DNA of 64,000 nucleotides from Phymatolithon calcareum. Taxonomy: Eukaryota > Rhodophyta > Florideophyceae > Hapalidiales. This document shows, piece after piece, positions 9,910 through 21,438 of the stretch. The DNA lies in contig OZ345368.1 of NCBI GenBank assembly GCA_977006965.1, positions 2,170,001-2,234,000 of the forward strand, read 5' to 3'. Below the pieces are notes generated by a model. That model was given only the letters and a program-made list of their open reading frames with translations, was not told the origin of the DNA and did not search any database. How positions within the stretch are numbered: position 1 is the stretch's first letter; each line of letters begins with the position of its first letter. Both the position numbers and the translations under genes were made by a program.

Positions 9910-12140
9910 CCCCGTGTGCTATTCGGCCAGCGCATAGAATTCCCCTGCTTTCACCGGACAGTTTCAAAGCACTCAAGCGATTTTCCCGAGTAAGGCTGAT
10001 TGTAAATGCAGAGAAAAATTCTGATTTTGAAACAGCTGCAGAAAGCCATACAATGCCTTAAAATCTGATTTCGTCTATATCGTGCAGTACGTACCAGCAG
10101 AACCAGGAGAATGAGGTGGCATTCACACGTGGATCTGTTTTTGAAGAAGCGCTACCACAGATTGAGCATCCTACATATCGCTATTTTCTCCTTATTTTTA
10201 AACAGCCTAAAGTTACTGAACGAGCTCTCCCATGGCCCGTCAGGGTGCTAGCAGGAGAGTTTCAAAAAACTGCACTCTATACATTATTCGCGAAATATTT
10301 TACCTGTTAGAACTACTGTATCATAGAACACTATCCTGTTCCGCCCTTTTCATACGACACCATCGTCGTGCCGTGGTAGAGCTCGACGGAAACTCCCCCT
10401 ATTAAAGCCGATCCACATTTCCCAAAATGTCTCCGACCGCAGGTCTCACCGCTTCACCCCTTCTAATATTTCTTAACTCACTATCGGCTACTGCAACTGG
10501 CACTGACAAACCTTCATCCTCACTGATGAGCCTTGCTCGCACTTCTGCCTCTGAACCACGAGTATAGAGCAGCTTCCTGCTGGAATACTACAGCTGTCAT
10601 GCAATTGTGCGGAATTTTTTCCGTGCTCAAGTAAGTTCTATCCAATTCGGACATGTTCTCCCTCAATTTTCATTATACTCTGCCGATGTATGCTCCGATC
10701 TAATGCATTATTCTTCTTCTGTACTTTCCTTGTTGCACAATCAATTTTTCTGCGTAGTGACATCATTTTAGTACTGCTACAAGTCGATTCACCAAGATTT
10801 ATTCCCTAATCCCGTCTCTCTCAACACATTCCTCACCTGAAGACAATCGCCATAGTGTACTCACGCAACGAGCGGGATTTGCTTTTTGAAGTGCCAAGCA
10901 GTATTTGGTTCGCGGTCGTGGACTATGCACTCCTATATAGCGATGATAAATACCCTTCTTGACTTTCAGCACAAGAATAGAGCCAATATAAAGATGTTTT
11001 TATTTTCAACGTTGAGCGCGGAAACTCCTTGAACGTACTATCCATGAAGACTCTCCTAGTCCGTTACTTGACGTCTCCGCGCCGCTCAAGTACCACAGTA
11101 CGTACTGCAATCATAGCACTCAACGTATAATGCCGTGGATTAATTCCCCTTGGTCACGGCCTGACGGTGCACGTCACGCTGCTACCCTGAGACTGCCGTG
11201 TTAGGATTAGTTATAATGCAATCGGTCGATTACCTTCTACAGTACAGCACCTGCAATCCTGTAGATTGCAAAAAGGCGTCATAGATGGATCGCATGTCAG
11301 AACTTGACTTGGGCTGTCACTTAACTACCAAATTGGCGATATCGAGATTCCAAAATTTATGATCTTCCCGATCGCTAATTTATCTATAATTTCGTAATCC
11401 TTTTCCCCATTCAGGCAATTCAGGCGCCTCCAGTGTGGATGTTTAGCGTACTTTCACCACTTTTGGTGGGTATTTAGCGATTTCCTCGTAAAAATTTTAA
11501 CCTCTTTCGATGTCTATTTTTAAGACATCAAAAAATTGGAATCTACGAAATTATTCTGCTATATTGCAAGCAAGACGGTCAGAAAGACGCTCACTGCCGC
11601 ATGTCGGAGAAATATTTGCTCCGCGATCGCGAATGATATGCCTCGGTTCGCAAAGCTGCAAAGACTCGGTGTCACACGGATAACACTGCATCGCATGTTG
11701 GATTGTTTTCCTCATCTCCCCGAAGTGCATTGTACTGGAAATAAAATTGGAATTGGAATCTTCGTTAACTGTGTTTCTGAATTTCATTTCGGTACTGCGC
11801 TAAAATAGCAGGATAGTTTCTCGTGCGCTTTCCGGCTATCCGTTCACCTTGGATTCCTTTCAATGTTGTATCGCTCGGATGTCTGATGGTTCGTTAAAAT
11901 CTCCAAACCCTCACCTTGCGATAGCATGATCATGCTTCATCTCAGTCACTTGCATTCTCTCTCAACGCCCTTCATTTCACTTCCGAAAAGCGTCGCCATA
12001 GATCAATCAACTCGATTCACCGCATGAACAGTGAGAGGACTGCCTGTCATTCGACCTTTTCCTTCCACCGTTTTCTCGTTGCGAGGTGTTGCACTCTCAG
12101 GGTCGGCAAGGTAGTCGGCACGCGCTCGCGCTAAATGTGG
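9910..12140. other. gene-free stretch
   Basis: About 2.2 kb without a supportable gene on either strand. It contains short stop-rich frames only. A perfect 12-bp palindrome 'cagtacgtactg' occurs near 11097 and several TACAGTA-type words are present. Confidence 0.5.
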
Positions 12141-12263
12141 CTTGCTTGAGATGCGATACTTTACTCGCTGCGATGAGCGGTGCCTTCTAAGCTATCGGAT
12201 TCTCAACCTACTGGCTGGGGGTTGCATAGTGCACCCCACGAATACCGACACTATCCTGTCACT

Positions 12264-12442
12264 GTCAGGTCTAACCGCTACCGTGATACGCACGTTCGAG
12301 TCAGTGACCCAACTTGGCGATCTCTCGGGCCTCCCCTCCTGTGATGTCAGGTCTATCACTGTTAGGTCTAACGGCTACCGAGATACGCACATGCGAGTCA
12401 GTGACCCAACTTGGCGATCTCTTGGTGCCTCCAATCCTGTGA
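12264..12442. repeat. 97-bp tandem duplication
   Basis: Two copies start at 12264 and 12361; both carry 'cgagtcagtgacccaacttg' and end 'cctgtgat', with a handful of substitutions. The duplication is what keeps a 217-codon frame (12142-12795) open; that frame has no recognisable domain, so I do not call it a gene. Confidence 0.85.
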
Positions 12443-13049
12443 TTATTTCGACTGTCAGGTCTGTCCTTTTTTACGAGCTGACACTTGCGGGTGGCCACCC
12501 GACGTGGTCGCTCTATAGGATCTCCCCTAAGTCTTGTGCTGTCAGTGTCTTTCTCAGCCTTCTTGTTCCGCCATTGACCGAGCTTGCATTTCAAGCCACT
12601 GTCTTGTTCGACAACAAGAGACATACATTGCAGTTTCAGATTGCCAGTGAGATGGCACAGAGAGTCGGAGCAAATATTAGCACTTCTATAATGTGGTTGC
12701 TTATATCTATGCATGTCAATTCAGGTCATAATGCGCGAAGGGTAGTGGAAGCTCTCAAGAAGTCGAACTCATTTATGTACGAAGGCCAACCTTGAGGCAA
12801 GAAATACCCTAAGGTATATAATAAGAGCATTTTCCGTTTGTCGGCTTTTCACCTGGGCCTCGCAAAGGGATGACTACTAAGAGGGGAGATAGATTTTTCC
12901 CCGAATGCGTGTTTCAATGCTTCGACCTTTTCCAAGCTGGAGCTGGACATCGAATGAATCTGGAGTCCGTTTTTCAAAATTTCGAAAGCGAAGCATAGTG
13001 ACCCGAAGTTCATACAAGGCCATGCATCTCACTTGCTCAAAAGCCTCCA

Positions 13050-13560
13050 AATTTATTCATTCATTCATTCATTTTGCCTATTCCCCTTTTGGGTCTAGAG
13101 ACACTTTGAGGGCCTAAGCTTCTTCCATTCTAATCTATTTGTTGCGAGTTTGACTGCCGCCTGCACGTCGAGGTCCGGGACGCCGCCAAAGATTGACTCT
13201 GAGGTTGATCGGACGCAGTGTAGTAGCACCTGTCGAACAAAGCGACTTTCGTCCATCCTAAGGATGTGTCCGAGCAAACTCCATCGTATGTCTCTGGTGC
13301 ACACACCACATCGATAGTGGGGTCCCTAGACTCGTCTGCAATTGGTCTTCCCGATATTCTGAACAACATCTTGGCGCCTTGTTTCCAAGTCTGCTCTTCC
13401 CACATGAACGTGCTCTAAAGCTGCTTGTACAGCATTCCGTTTTGCGGCCTTGACAAGTTTGTCTGCCAAGGACCCTGCACGTGACGTGACCTTTGGACGA
13501 GGCAAGTCTAGAGGACCCCAGTCCTCTCATGTTAGTGTGGAGAAACTTATAGCTTCCCTA
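13050..13560 (-). mobile_element. LINE 3' fragment with (TGAA)n tail
   Basis: On the minus strand a broken frame contains 'RWSLLGHILRMDESRFVRQ', the kind of conserved C-terminal box found in many LINE ORF2 proteins. It then ends near 13095 and runs into a tetranucleotide tail (attcattcattcattcatt on the plus strand, 13054-13073). Upstream frames are shifted, so the copy is dead. The same box in decayed form occurs on the plus strand at 59.5 kb. Confidence 0.6.
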
Positions 13561-13609
13561 GAGCGTTTCTCTTTCGGGAAGCGTCCCTTCGCAGCAACCG
13601 AATGGATTC

Positions 13610-14102
13610 TGATATTCCCGGGTCTACTCCCGCCATCATCAGACTACCGAAAGCACGTCACCGCCAATTGGCGATTAAATGGGCATTCGGACGTTTTCCC
13701 CCATTGAGTACCACACTTCTGGAAGACAAATTCGGTAAAATCGTACCAACGCTCATGAACAAGCTCGAAGTGTACCTTCAAAGATATCGACAAACAGAAG
13801 AGGAGACTAGTGAGACTGAAAAGACACTTGACAAAGTACTATTCCTCACAATCGTCTTTTATGACGACATGGAATAGACCAAGACAAAATAGAACGGCGA
13901 CGCTGAGATTCCTACGAACAGGACAAGTGGACTCTAAGCTTTTCCTCCACCTTCTTTGGAGGAGGGTTTTTGCAGCTAGGGCTACGACGATAGCATCGAT
14001 CCCGGGTTTTGCGGGCTTTAACAGAGTAACGGAGCTACCAAGGTAGTAGCATCTGAAACGCATCTCCCTTAGAGTCTTATGAGTGTTTCTGAGGGCGTTT
14101 AA
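13610..14102 (+). mobile_element. LINE family II C-terminal fragment
   Basis: A 5'-truncated copy carrying the end of a LINE protein: frame 13602-13877 reads 'PAIIRLPKARHRQLAIKWAF', then a helical, Thr/Glu-rich tail ending 'VFYDDME' and a stop. The 3' region to 14102 (ending 'gagggcgtttaa') matches the minus-strand copy at 25908-26458 almost base for base, but this copy lacks the A-rich tail. The fragment is upstream of, and independent of, the family I insertion at 14312. Confidence 0.75.
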
Positions 14103-14311
14103 CCCCCTCGTACTGCTACAATTGAGGTTTATTGGGACACAGTAAAATAATTCTTTTGCGAGGCCCACGCGCATCGAAACACGTCATAGAGTATTTCCTG
14201 TCCTTCCCCATGTGTATGCCCTCGTACTGAACAAGTTTGGAGTGAGTTCGAGCAGGGTGCGCGAAGCTACAAGCAAAGCCGCGATTTTCGTGTCCAAATA
14301 TTCCTATTCGT

Positions 14312-15980
14312 GTGGCGTCAAGCTACTCTGATCCCTCTGTACAAGAAAGGCCCACCCCATGTTGCAGCGAACTACAGACCTATATCGCTATTAAGTCAAG
14401 CCAGGAAAATCATCGATTCCGCACTCGACTCATACATAAGGGAACACTACCGTTTCAACAGTGCTCAGCTAGGTTTCCGGAAAGACAAGAGCACATATAT
14501 TGCGATACTCCGGGCAAAATGTGCCATGAAAGATGGGCATCCTTTTGTCGCGGTTCTTGACCTCTCTGCAGCATATGACAGGGTGCCACGAGACATCCTC
14601 ATGAAAAGACTCGAACAGAAGCTACCCGACGAAATAACAAGGATGGTGGCATATCTTCTGAAACCCTCGTGGGTTACGTCAGCAGGCGATGATACACGAA
14701 CATGGTGCATTATCGATCGAGGAGTACCGCAAGGGTCCCCACTGAGCCCGTGCCTGTACAATATCTTCATGGATACATTCGCGGAAGCGGTCTCCAAGGT
14801 CCCCAGCGACGTCTCTGAAAATCCAGCGCAACTGTTCGCTGACGATGTCCAGCTGCAATCAAAGGATGGAGAAGGAATGCAGAAGCTACTTGATATAGCG
14901 ACTACCTGGGCGCAGGAAAATGGTATGAGCTGGAACACAAAGCCAGAAAAGAGCGAGATCCTTAAATACAAGGGACTCAGGAAACACACCTTCCACATTG
15001 CGGGTCGAGTTCTTCATCAAGCTTGGAGGCTCTCGTATCTCGGTATAAGCATGAACCACAAAGGCGTAACAGACGACATGGCGTTATCAAGAGTACGAAA
15101 TGCAGTGGGGTGCATACACAAACTGCGGGATATTGGAGTCAATGTTCGAGGCTTTCAGCCTGTGACATGCATTAGAATCTTCAAGTCGCTTATTTTGCCA
15201 AAGTGGGAGTATGCACTCCACGTCACGCCTCTGACAAAGCGATTACAATCAGCAATCGAATCTGCAGAAGGTTTATTCTTCAAGTATGTTTTTGGGACAT
15301 ATGCCCAGCACCGCCATGGAAGAATGCGAGTTCTGTGCCGACTAGAACCACCTGCCATGAGGAGAAGACACCAAGCAGAAAGGTTCTCTGCGAGTCTAGT
15401 GAAACAGAAGAAGCGCCTCGACGAAGCAGATGAGTATTCTGGGAGAGATGAAGATATTAAGGAGGCAACCAAGGACATAGAGTGCCTCAAGAAATATGAA
15501 GATCTGCAGCAAGCTCTCGACAAAGCCAGGGAGGGCTCAGTCTCAAAGAAAGGGCGACGAAAAGAAAGCATTGAGTTATGGGCAGAGGAAGAAGAGGGAA
15601 GATCGCTCGAGATACCAACTGATTCGAACAATCTACCGATGGTTCTCCGCGTAAGAGAAAGGTCTACACGGTTGCGATGCCTACGGCTGATATTCAATAG
15701 AGCACCTCTTTGGAGAAAATCAGTACTTGGTGCATACTTTGGTGTCACAGCCGTGATTGAGCTGGTCGCGCTCCAACGCATTCTATCTTCATCCAAGATT
15801 AGTCCTGAAATTGAATATGAATGTAAGCGACTCACTAGAGCACTTGTTGGGAGAGAAATACGAATCAAGGATATACTGAACAGTCAAACTACGTGAGCTT
15901 AGAAAATGGTGCGAAAGCGGCCCTGTTACTCTTCAAGAGAGGCCTTGGGAGCTTTTAAAATAAATCAACACATATCCCCC
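14312..15980 (+). mobile_element. LINE family I copy with 12-bp TSD
   Basis: A 5'-truncated non-LTR retrotransposon. It is flanked by the direct repeat 'attcctattcgt' at 14300-14311 and 15981-15992. The 3' end is not poly(A): it reads 'gggagcttttaaaataaat', then 'caacacatatccccc'. The same terminus occurs in the other family I copies at 24956, 28759 and 50040. The reverse transcriptase frame is open throughout, so the insertion is young. Confidence 0.9.
14313..15896 (+). CDS. LINE family I reverse transcriptase, 5'-truncated
   Basis: About 528 codons of ORF2 without a stop. Reverse transcriptase motifs appear in order: 'WRQATLIPLYKKG' (motif 1), 'NYRPISLLSQARKI' (motif 2), 'LDLSAAYDRVPR' (A, catalytic Asp), 'GVPQGSPLSPCLYNIFMD' (B), 'LFADDVQLQSK' (C, catalytic Asp pair), then 'WNTKPEKSEILKY' (D) and a thumb region 'WEYALHVTPLTKRLQSAIE'. 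The C-terminus carries the shared box 'RERSTRLRCLRLIFNRAPLW'. There is no RNase H and the endonuclease part is lost to truncation. An ATG at the start is lacking because the element is cut at that point, so it would not be expressed as a native protein. Confidence 0.85.
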   Translation, partial: WRQATLIPLYKKGPPHVAANYRPISLLSQARKIIDSALDSYIREHYRFNSAQLGFRKDKSTYIAILRAKCAMKDGHPFVAVLDLSAAYDRVPRDILMKRLEQKLPDEITRMVAYLLKPSWVTSAGDDTRTWCIIDRGVPQGSPLSPCLYNIFMDTFAEAVSKVPSDVSENPAQLFADDVQLQSKDGEGMQKLLDIATTWAQENGMSWNTKPEKSEILKYKGLRKHTFHIAGRVLHQAWRLSYLGISMNHKGVTDDMALSRVRNAVGCIHKLRDIGVNVRGFQPVTCIRIFKSLILPKWEYALHVTPLTKRLQSAIESAEGLFFKYVFGTYAQHRHGRMRVLCRLEPPAMRRRHQAERFSASLVKQKKRLDEADEYSGRDEDIKEATKDIECLKKYEDLQQALDKAREGSVSKKGRRKESIELWAEEEEGRSLEIPTDSNNLPMVLRVRERSTRLRCLRLIFNRAPLWRKSVLGAYFGVTAVIELVALQRILSSSKISPEIEYECKRLTRALVGREIRIKDILNSQTT

Positions 15981-16208
15981 ATTCCTATTCGTTCAGATGA
16001 TGTAGACAGTTAGCAGTTTCGCGTTCGGATATTATTTCAAGGTGGATGTATTCTTAAGCACAGTACCTGGACCGCTTTTTTTCGTTTTCACAAAATCGGC
16101 TGAAAAGAAAAAGATACTGGCAGTTCTACATCGAGGAAAACATTCGAATTTGACCCCTAAGCTGAGCTTTTCGGCCTGCGTGTCCTTTGCGGTTCATCTG
16201 TGTACCTA

Positions 16209-16619
16209 ATGAGCTACGATCTGACTATAAGTCATAGCGGCCTGGATGGGAAATGTGTTTTCATGATGAGAGGATCTTTGGCAGACCACGAGAGAGCCAT
16301 GTATGCTCTTAGTGCCTTCAAAACAGAGCATTCACGATCGGTCGCCATGCAGATAGGAATGTATATTATGAAGGCAGTCGCAGATGGAGGAATGGGAGGA
16401 TCTATTGAGGACTTTGTTTTGCTCTTAACTCTTCTCAACCCAGAAAAACTAGAGTCGTATCATGACTGTATTTCAAATTATTGGTTTAATACTGTACTCC
16501 ATGCTTCTGAAGACCATGTTGCAAAGGTACAAGTTGTGCTAACTTCCTTGGAAACACGACCAGTGTACAGTGGCCGTACTGTACTGACAGAGACGAGAGC
16601 CGCAACCGTTGACAACTGA
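16209..16619 (+). CDS. small hypothetical ORF, 136 aa
   Basis: An ATG-started frame with mixed helical composition, including 'GMYIMKAVADGGMGGSIEDF' and 'LLLTLLNPEKLESYHDCISN'. No family is recognised and there is no second copy in the window. It sits 230 bases downstream of the family I LINE and just upstream of the Hint-domain remnant. It may be a real small gene or a fragment. Confidence 0.25.
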   Translation: MSYDLTISHSGLDGKCVFMMRGSLADHERAMYALSAFKTEHSRSVAMQIGMYIMKAVADGGMGGSIEDFVLLLTLLNPEKLESYHDCISNYWFNTVLHASEDHVAKVQVVLTSLETRPVYSGRTVLTETRAATVDN

Positions 16620-16656
16620 ACGATGAGTCTCCTTTCGGAAGCGGTAGTTCGAGATT

Positions 16657-17825
16657 ATGAATATCGCCACCCTCAAATTCCCCCTCTCTGCTGTCGGTCT
16701 CTGCAACGACGACGCGGAAAAAGCCGTGATCTTCAACTCGAGATCGAAGAACACCAACCTGCTCGTCGGTTTTGACTAAGGTGTCCGCACCTCTGGTTCC
16801 AGACAATATCCCGATTCTCGTTTTTCTTCTTCAGCACCAAACCAAATGACTTCACCATCTCCGTGTATAGCCCTCTCGGACCAATATTACCATTTCGAAA
16901 AACACCCGCGCCCCTTTTCATCTCTGGAACAGTCAAACAACTCTGCGCCCTTGTCGATACCACCACTGGAAAGAACGGCAATATCATTGTGCGCACAGGG
17001 CTTCCTCGCACAGAGTCTCAATCAACGGGAGCGAAATCGTCCCCAAAAGCATCCAAAGCTCCCACCCGTGTACCCGTCCAGTCAAAGGTACCGACGCCTT
17101 CCCCTACCGCTACGGAGACGACCAGCCCTATCGCGACCGCATCTGCCGCTCCCGGCACTCCGAAACCGGTGACCGGCGAATCACCAGCGCCGAACGAAAT
17201 CGACAACGCCCTTTCCGGCCTCCACAGGGAACACAAAGGACTCCAGTGGTATTGCTTGTTTCCCGACCCGCGCCGCAATTGAGCTTGAGTCTGGTATATC
17301 CGTCCCGACGACCCCTCTCCGCATCGGGGACCGCGTGCGCACCGTTGTCCCTTCCTTCTCCGACGTGTTCCTCTTCACTCATCGCGATGCCGATGTGCAT
17401 GCGGAGTTTGTGCGCTTTCACACTGCATCCGGCCGCGCCGTCACACTCACCACGTCGCATTATCTTTACATCAATATGGGCTCACTTCTGCCGGTAACGT
17501 CCGTATTGGTGCCGTGCTGCATTTGTCCGATGGCATCATGTCGAGGGTCGTGACCGTTGTGAACGTGTCCACCGGCGGATTGTATAATCCGCAAACAATC
17601 GACGGTAATCTCGTCCTCGACGGCATCATCACCTCTGCGTACACCACCGCCGTGCACCCGTGCACCCAAGAGTAGCACATGGTGCGCTCCTCGCCCCGCT
17701 GCTTCCTGTACAAGCGGTTCGCGGCGGTTGGCGCCGTGCTTGACTTCCTCACGAGGTTCATCAGCTCGGGTGCTGACGCTCTTGCACGGATTGTTTTCTC
17801 AGGTCCTTTGTCGTTTGCTGCATAA
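16657..17825 (+). pseudogene. Hint (hedgehog/intein)-domain gene, frame-broken
   Basis: Read across three frames, the region encodes an N-terminal part starting at ATG 16657 (MNIATLKFPLSAVGLCNDD), a Pro/Thr/Ser/Ala-rich linker (frame 16863-17282), then a Hint module: 'SGIACFPTRAAIELESG' with the expected Cys near 17255, 'TPLRIGDRVRTVVPS', 'VTLTTSHYLYIN', 'GNVRIGAVLHLSDG' and 'GGLYNPQTIDGNLVLDGIIT' near 17570-17635, and then 'VAHGALLAPL' in yet another frame. Hint modules self-process their own chain (established for Hedgehog proteins). At least three frame changes (near 16780, 17235 and 17480) mean the gene is either dead or the sequence has indels. A signal peptide is not evident. Confidence 0.6.
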
Positions 17826-18237
17826 GCATTTATCGAATCTGTGCGCGGGAGCGGAAGATTTAACGGCTCGCGGAACCAAGGTTCTCGGACAAGTCGTGAC
17901 CGGGTCACGTTCTGAGCACGTGCAGTTAGCGTGTCGTGTGTAAATTGTGTCCTATACGCCTAATTGTACAAAGCCCGAACGGTTTCTTTCGTGTTTTGTC
18001 ATGTTGTCCATCTACCAAGCACCCATATTTCACAAACAGTATTGGTCTTCTTTTTTGGTTCACGCAAAGCAGCTTTGGAAGGTGTGTCGTTCAGCGATTG
18101 TACAATCTGCGAAATACCAGGAGATAGCTCGTTTTATACTATCCGCCGGTATTATCATCTTTTTCCAAAATGTTTTTCTTGCAGATTTGGCATTGTTGAC
18201 AAATTTATATCTCCGGTAGGTACCGCTATACAGTACC

Positions 18238-18670
18238 CTCAAACACGACAACGGATATTCAAGATAGATCTGGCCTTCGACGAGTATGGGAACAGCAAGA
18301 AGAGCACCGCATCAGGAAAATTACGTTCGCCAAGAATAGTATACCGCACCAAGCAGTGAGGATGAAAGAAAGCAGATACAGAATTCTTTGTGCAAGGTGG
18401 TTTGTAGGTCATTTTCCGAGAAACCCACCGAAGTTAATTGAAGAAATGGGCAGTCAAGGATCATGGGCAGCTGGAACACTCAACAGAATCCTGAAGAAGC
18501 CTTCATGGACCCCGGTAGAAGAGATTGACGTGGCTAGAGCCATTGACGTGATTCTATGTAATTCCGATTAAGGAAGCTGAATTTTCAATGCTAATAGATT
18601 ATGCCTAGAAAGCTGCCGACTTTCCCCCAGTTAGAACACATGGTACCTCTCAAGAAATCCATTTAATTAC
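18238..18670 (+). mobile_element. LINE family IV fragment with 13-bp TSD
   Basis: Flanked by 'gctatacagtacc' at 18225-18237 and 18671-18683. It carries the C-terminal end of a LINE protein in the shared form 'RMKESRYRILCARWFVGHFP', ending 'DVILCNSD' and a stop at 18571, then a 3' region ending 'aagaaatccatttaattac'. The same 3' end occurs at 54714-55228 (plus) and 45167-45350 (minus). The first part is in a shifted frame relative to the end. Confidence 0.85.
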
Positions 18671-18689
18671 GCTATACAGTACCTTTTTT

Positions 18690-18741
18690 AATTTTGATAG
18701 ACTGGTAATTTTTTTAAAAAAACTACCGGACTATCAAAATT
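18690..18741. repeat. 52-bp near-perfect palindrome
   Basis: Twenty-six base pairs with three mismatches around a centre of seven T and seven A. The outer arms are 'attttgatag' and 'ctatcaaaat'. It begins seven bases after the right target-site duplication of the family IV insertion. Confidence 0.9.
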
Positions 18742-19925
18742 TTCTTCTGCTCTTTCAAAGATGCCGCCCCCTACAGACACGGAAAGAGCTATTGCCTTGT
18801 TTTGGATCGTTATACAACGACTCTTGAATCGGCGAAACAATCTATGTACTATAAAGTTGGAGAGATTGAAGCTTCCCCTTCTGCACAAAGTTTTCTCTGG
18901 TTCATTGCTGTCCAAGAAGCTACAGTAGTAGTTTCCAAAATTATTACAAATAACGCCGACTAAGGAGATGCTGAAGAAATGTTCTATATGGCACTAAATT
19001 TGACGAAGTGGAGAGACGCCTGAGGTCTGAAGCGGAAAGGTGATACTGCAAGTTTGGAATATATGCTTGGGCAAGCAGACTTGACCGCATGGCTATAGTG
19101 AAGAAATCGACGAACTAATCGTACTTATTTTCCGAAATTCGTAGGGCGAGAGATTTCGGGTATTTTTCAAGGAGGACTAAGATAGGAAAACTTGACGAGT
19201 GCCCCTTAACATGGATTTGAGTCACGTTGCCACTACAGTAGATGCAGAAATCCTTCGATTTGTGTTCTGAAGTAGTTCTTGGGAACTAGTTCTGTAGGGA
19301 CAGAAAATTAATTTATTGAATGTTTTTTGCATTTCTCCCAAGTTAGGTTAACTGCAGCACATCGAAGACCTAAGTACTACAGTATCCATTCTCGACTATT
19401 GATTTTTGTACTTCACATTCCTGGTCTTGCACTGGTCCAGATGGTACGCACTTTCACCTGCAAGATGCCGAGCATGGTACCGTCTGACGTTGCTGGAAAA
19501 CAAATCGGCAGGGGAAGCAGAAGTAGTAAAGAGGTGTTAAAAAATTCGGACGCAGTATTCTTGTCGTCTAATTTGCCGGGCGTGCTATAGTCCCAGGCCC
19601 ATCGCACGCGCCAGTAAGACGCGAAGCGTGTTCTCCCCACGTGCTCACTTCCGCACAGCGAAATTTTATAATTGGATAGTGCGCGATACAGTTTTTCAGA
19701 GTATTGTAAGAATACCCTTTTCGAAGAACACCCTTTGTCGGAGCAGAAAGGCCAGAGACGTTACGGAGGTATGGGAATCTTCTCAGATTTGCCCACCTCA
19801 GTCCTGCCATCACCTACTTCTTCAGATCATATACTGCGTGCAGACCACCGATGATGGCATACACGCCTCTGCAAGACAATTACCGCTGTGATTCGCATGG
19901 ATCGATACCCTTTGCTACGCCTCGG
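18742..19925. other. gene-free stretch
   Basis: No supportable gene on either strand; short frames only, with no family resemblance. Several TACAGTA words occur (for example near 18914, 19237 and 19377). Confidence 0.45.
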
Positions 19926-19929
19926 CGGC

Positions 19930-20200
19930 ACATCCGGTGGCAGCCGGAAAGCGACCACGCGCGATGACATCTCGGCATTGATCGGCATCGCCTAAGACTG
20001 TCTTGGAGCCCCAACCAGTGGCAGTCAAGAAGCAGGGCCGCGCAAAGGATTCCCGCGCCGAGCCAAGTCGCTCGACACCGTCTAAAGCCGCAACCAGTGG
20101 CAGTCGAGAAGCGGCCACGCTTTAAGACGCTCTCGCTCCAACCGAAGTCGCCCGACACCGCCTGGGTGCCACAACCGGTGGCCGCCTGGAAGAACCCGCA
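19930..20200. repeat. about 79-bp GC-rich tandem repeats
   Basis: Units begin at about 19941, 20022, 20100 and 20181, each with a 'caaccagtggcagtcgagaa'-like start (ccgg/ccag variants). Between the starts the units diverge strongly. The array is GC-rich compared with its surroundings and keeps overlapping frames open on both strands; on the minus strand it reads as repeated 'ATGCG' segments. I see no gene family in it. Confidence 0.7.
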
Positions 20201-21297
20201 GGTGAGCAACGACCGGGCCAAGGACGTCTTTGGGATGCTTTCCATGAGAACCTATCACCAGGTTGCACCACGCGGGACTACGCTGCGACAAGCCGAGACT
20301 CTGTGCATCAGATTCACAGGCGCGCACGCCCCGCGGCGGTTGAAAACGCGGCACCACGCGGCGCAGAGTCGAGAGCTTGCGCGACAGTCTCGCCGGCATA
20401 CACAGTCGCCAGCAACTGCTTCGGAGTCCGAACGTTGTCGACCAAAATCCCTATTTCAAGCCGGACGTCTAAGAAACCTTGATCTCCAGCACACGCATTG
20501 CAAGCTTGCAGACGCGTTCACACGGAGGCACGCATTTCGGAACGTGCCTGAACCTAGACGTGAACTGCGCGTAAGGCAGCGAATAGCGTAAGTAGCTCTT
20601 TGGTACATTGGCTGTCCGCTTCCCAGAAGAACTCGTGCGACATCTTATTTCTCTGCGGAAGGTTGACAGGAGAGCCTTTCGAGTTGGCAGTCCGCGTTTT
20701 TTGTTGACCACCCACCCACCCTTCATAGTCTTTTGTAGTAGTAGTTAAGCTATCGCACGGCTACAACTACGGCAATCCGGTTCTCCGGCAAGCGGTGCTT
20801 GTCCGGGAGGAGGTTCCTAGGAGTTACAGGACGGTGTCAGGAAACTCTAGTATGGAGAAGCGCGACGCAACTCGCCGTCTCTGGTGAGCTAGAGAGTTGG
20901 ACGCCGTGAAAGTTAAGTCGCCCAAATTGCGATTTTACGTTTCCAATAAAACCGCAGAGCTTTTAAAGTCTGTCAAGACAGGCAGTCTCCAAGCCTGCAT
21001 CGCTATCATAATGTGCCATGTCTCGCCATTGCCTCTCGTATCGGTCATACTCGCTTCCATTTGCATCCGCCATAATCTCACTCCGATTTATCCATTTTCC
21101 TCATCTCCCCATCTCACTTCTCTCGATAAGACCACAACCCTGTCGACGGCCCGACACCGTCAACATCAACTGTTCTAGCTGCGCACACAGCTTTTTCAAC
21201 CTACAACAACATTAAATGGGACCGGCACGACACCAACTTCACATGCAGAGTACCCACTCTGGACTTCTTGCCCATATGCGCGCATGAAGTCCACAAC
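20200..21297. other. gene-free stretch
   Basis: No supportable gene. The GC-rich part to 20600 holds overlapping frames on both strands that seem to be spill-over from the tandem array. The rest has only short frames. Confidence 0.4.
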
Positions 21298-21310
21298 TCC
21301 TTAACATGGG

Positions 21311-21438
21311 TTTTTTTTGCAACTGTTTAGTTGTTTATTTGAAAGCCCTCATTAACACTCCTAAGACTGTACGGGAGCAGCTTTTCGTAACTTGTTCATT
21401 CTAGTATATCGCCTGGTCCCTAATGCAGGGACTCGTCG
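21311..21438 (-). mobile_element. 128-bp LINE family VI tail with 13-bp TSD
   Basis: A very short 5'-truncated LINE insertion, flanked by 'tccttaacatggg' at 21298-21310 and 21439-21451. In the minus direction it ends 'gagggctttcaaataaaca' followed by an A-run (plus strand 'tttttttt' at 21311). The copy at 44580-44715 is nearly identical. Confidence 0.9.

Noticed and set aside
12142-12795. 217-codon frame
   Set aside because: It is kept open by a 97-bp duplication, has no recognisable motif, and the minus strand is also open across part of it.
13602-13877. First taken for a LINE ORF1 (separate gag-like protein)
   Set aside because: The same box ends the reverse transcriptase proteins at 26.8 and 53.6 kb, so it is the C-terminus of ORF2 in 5'-truncated copies.
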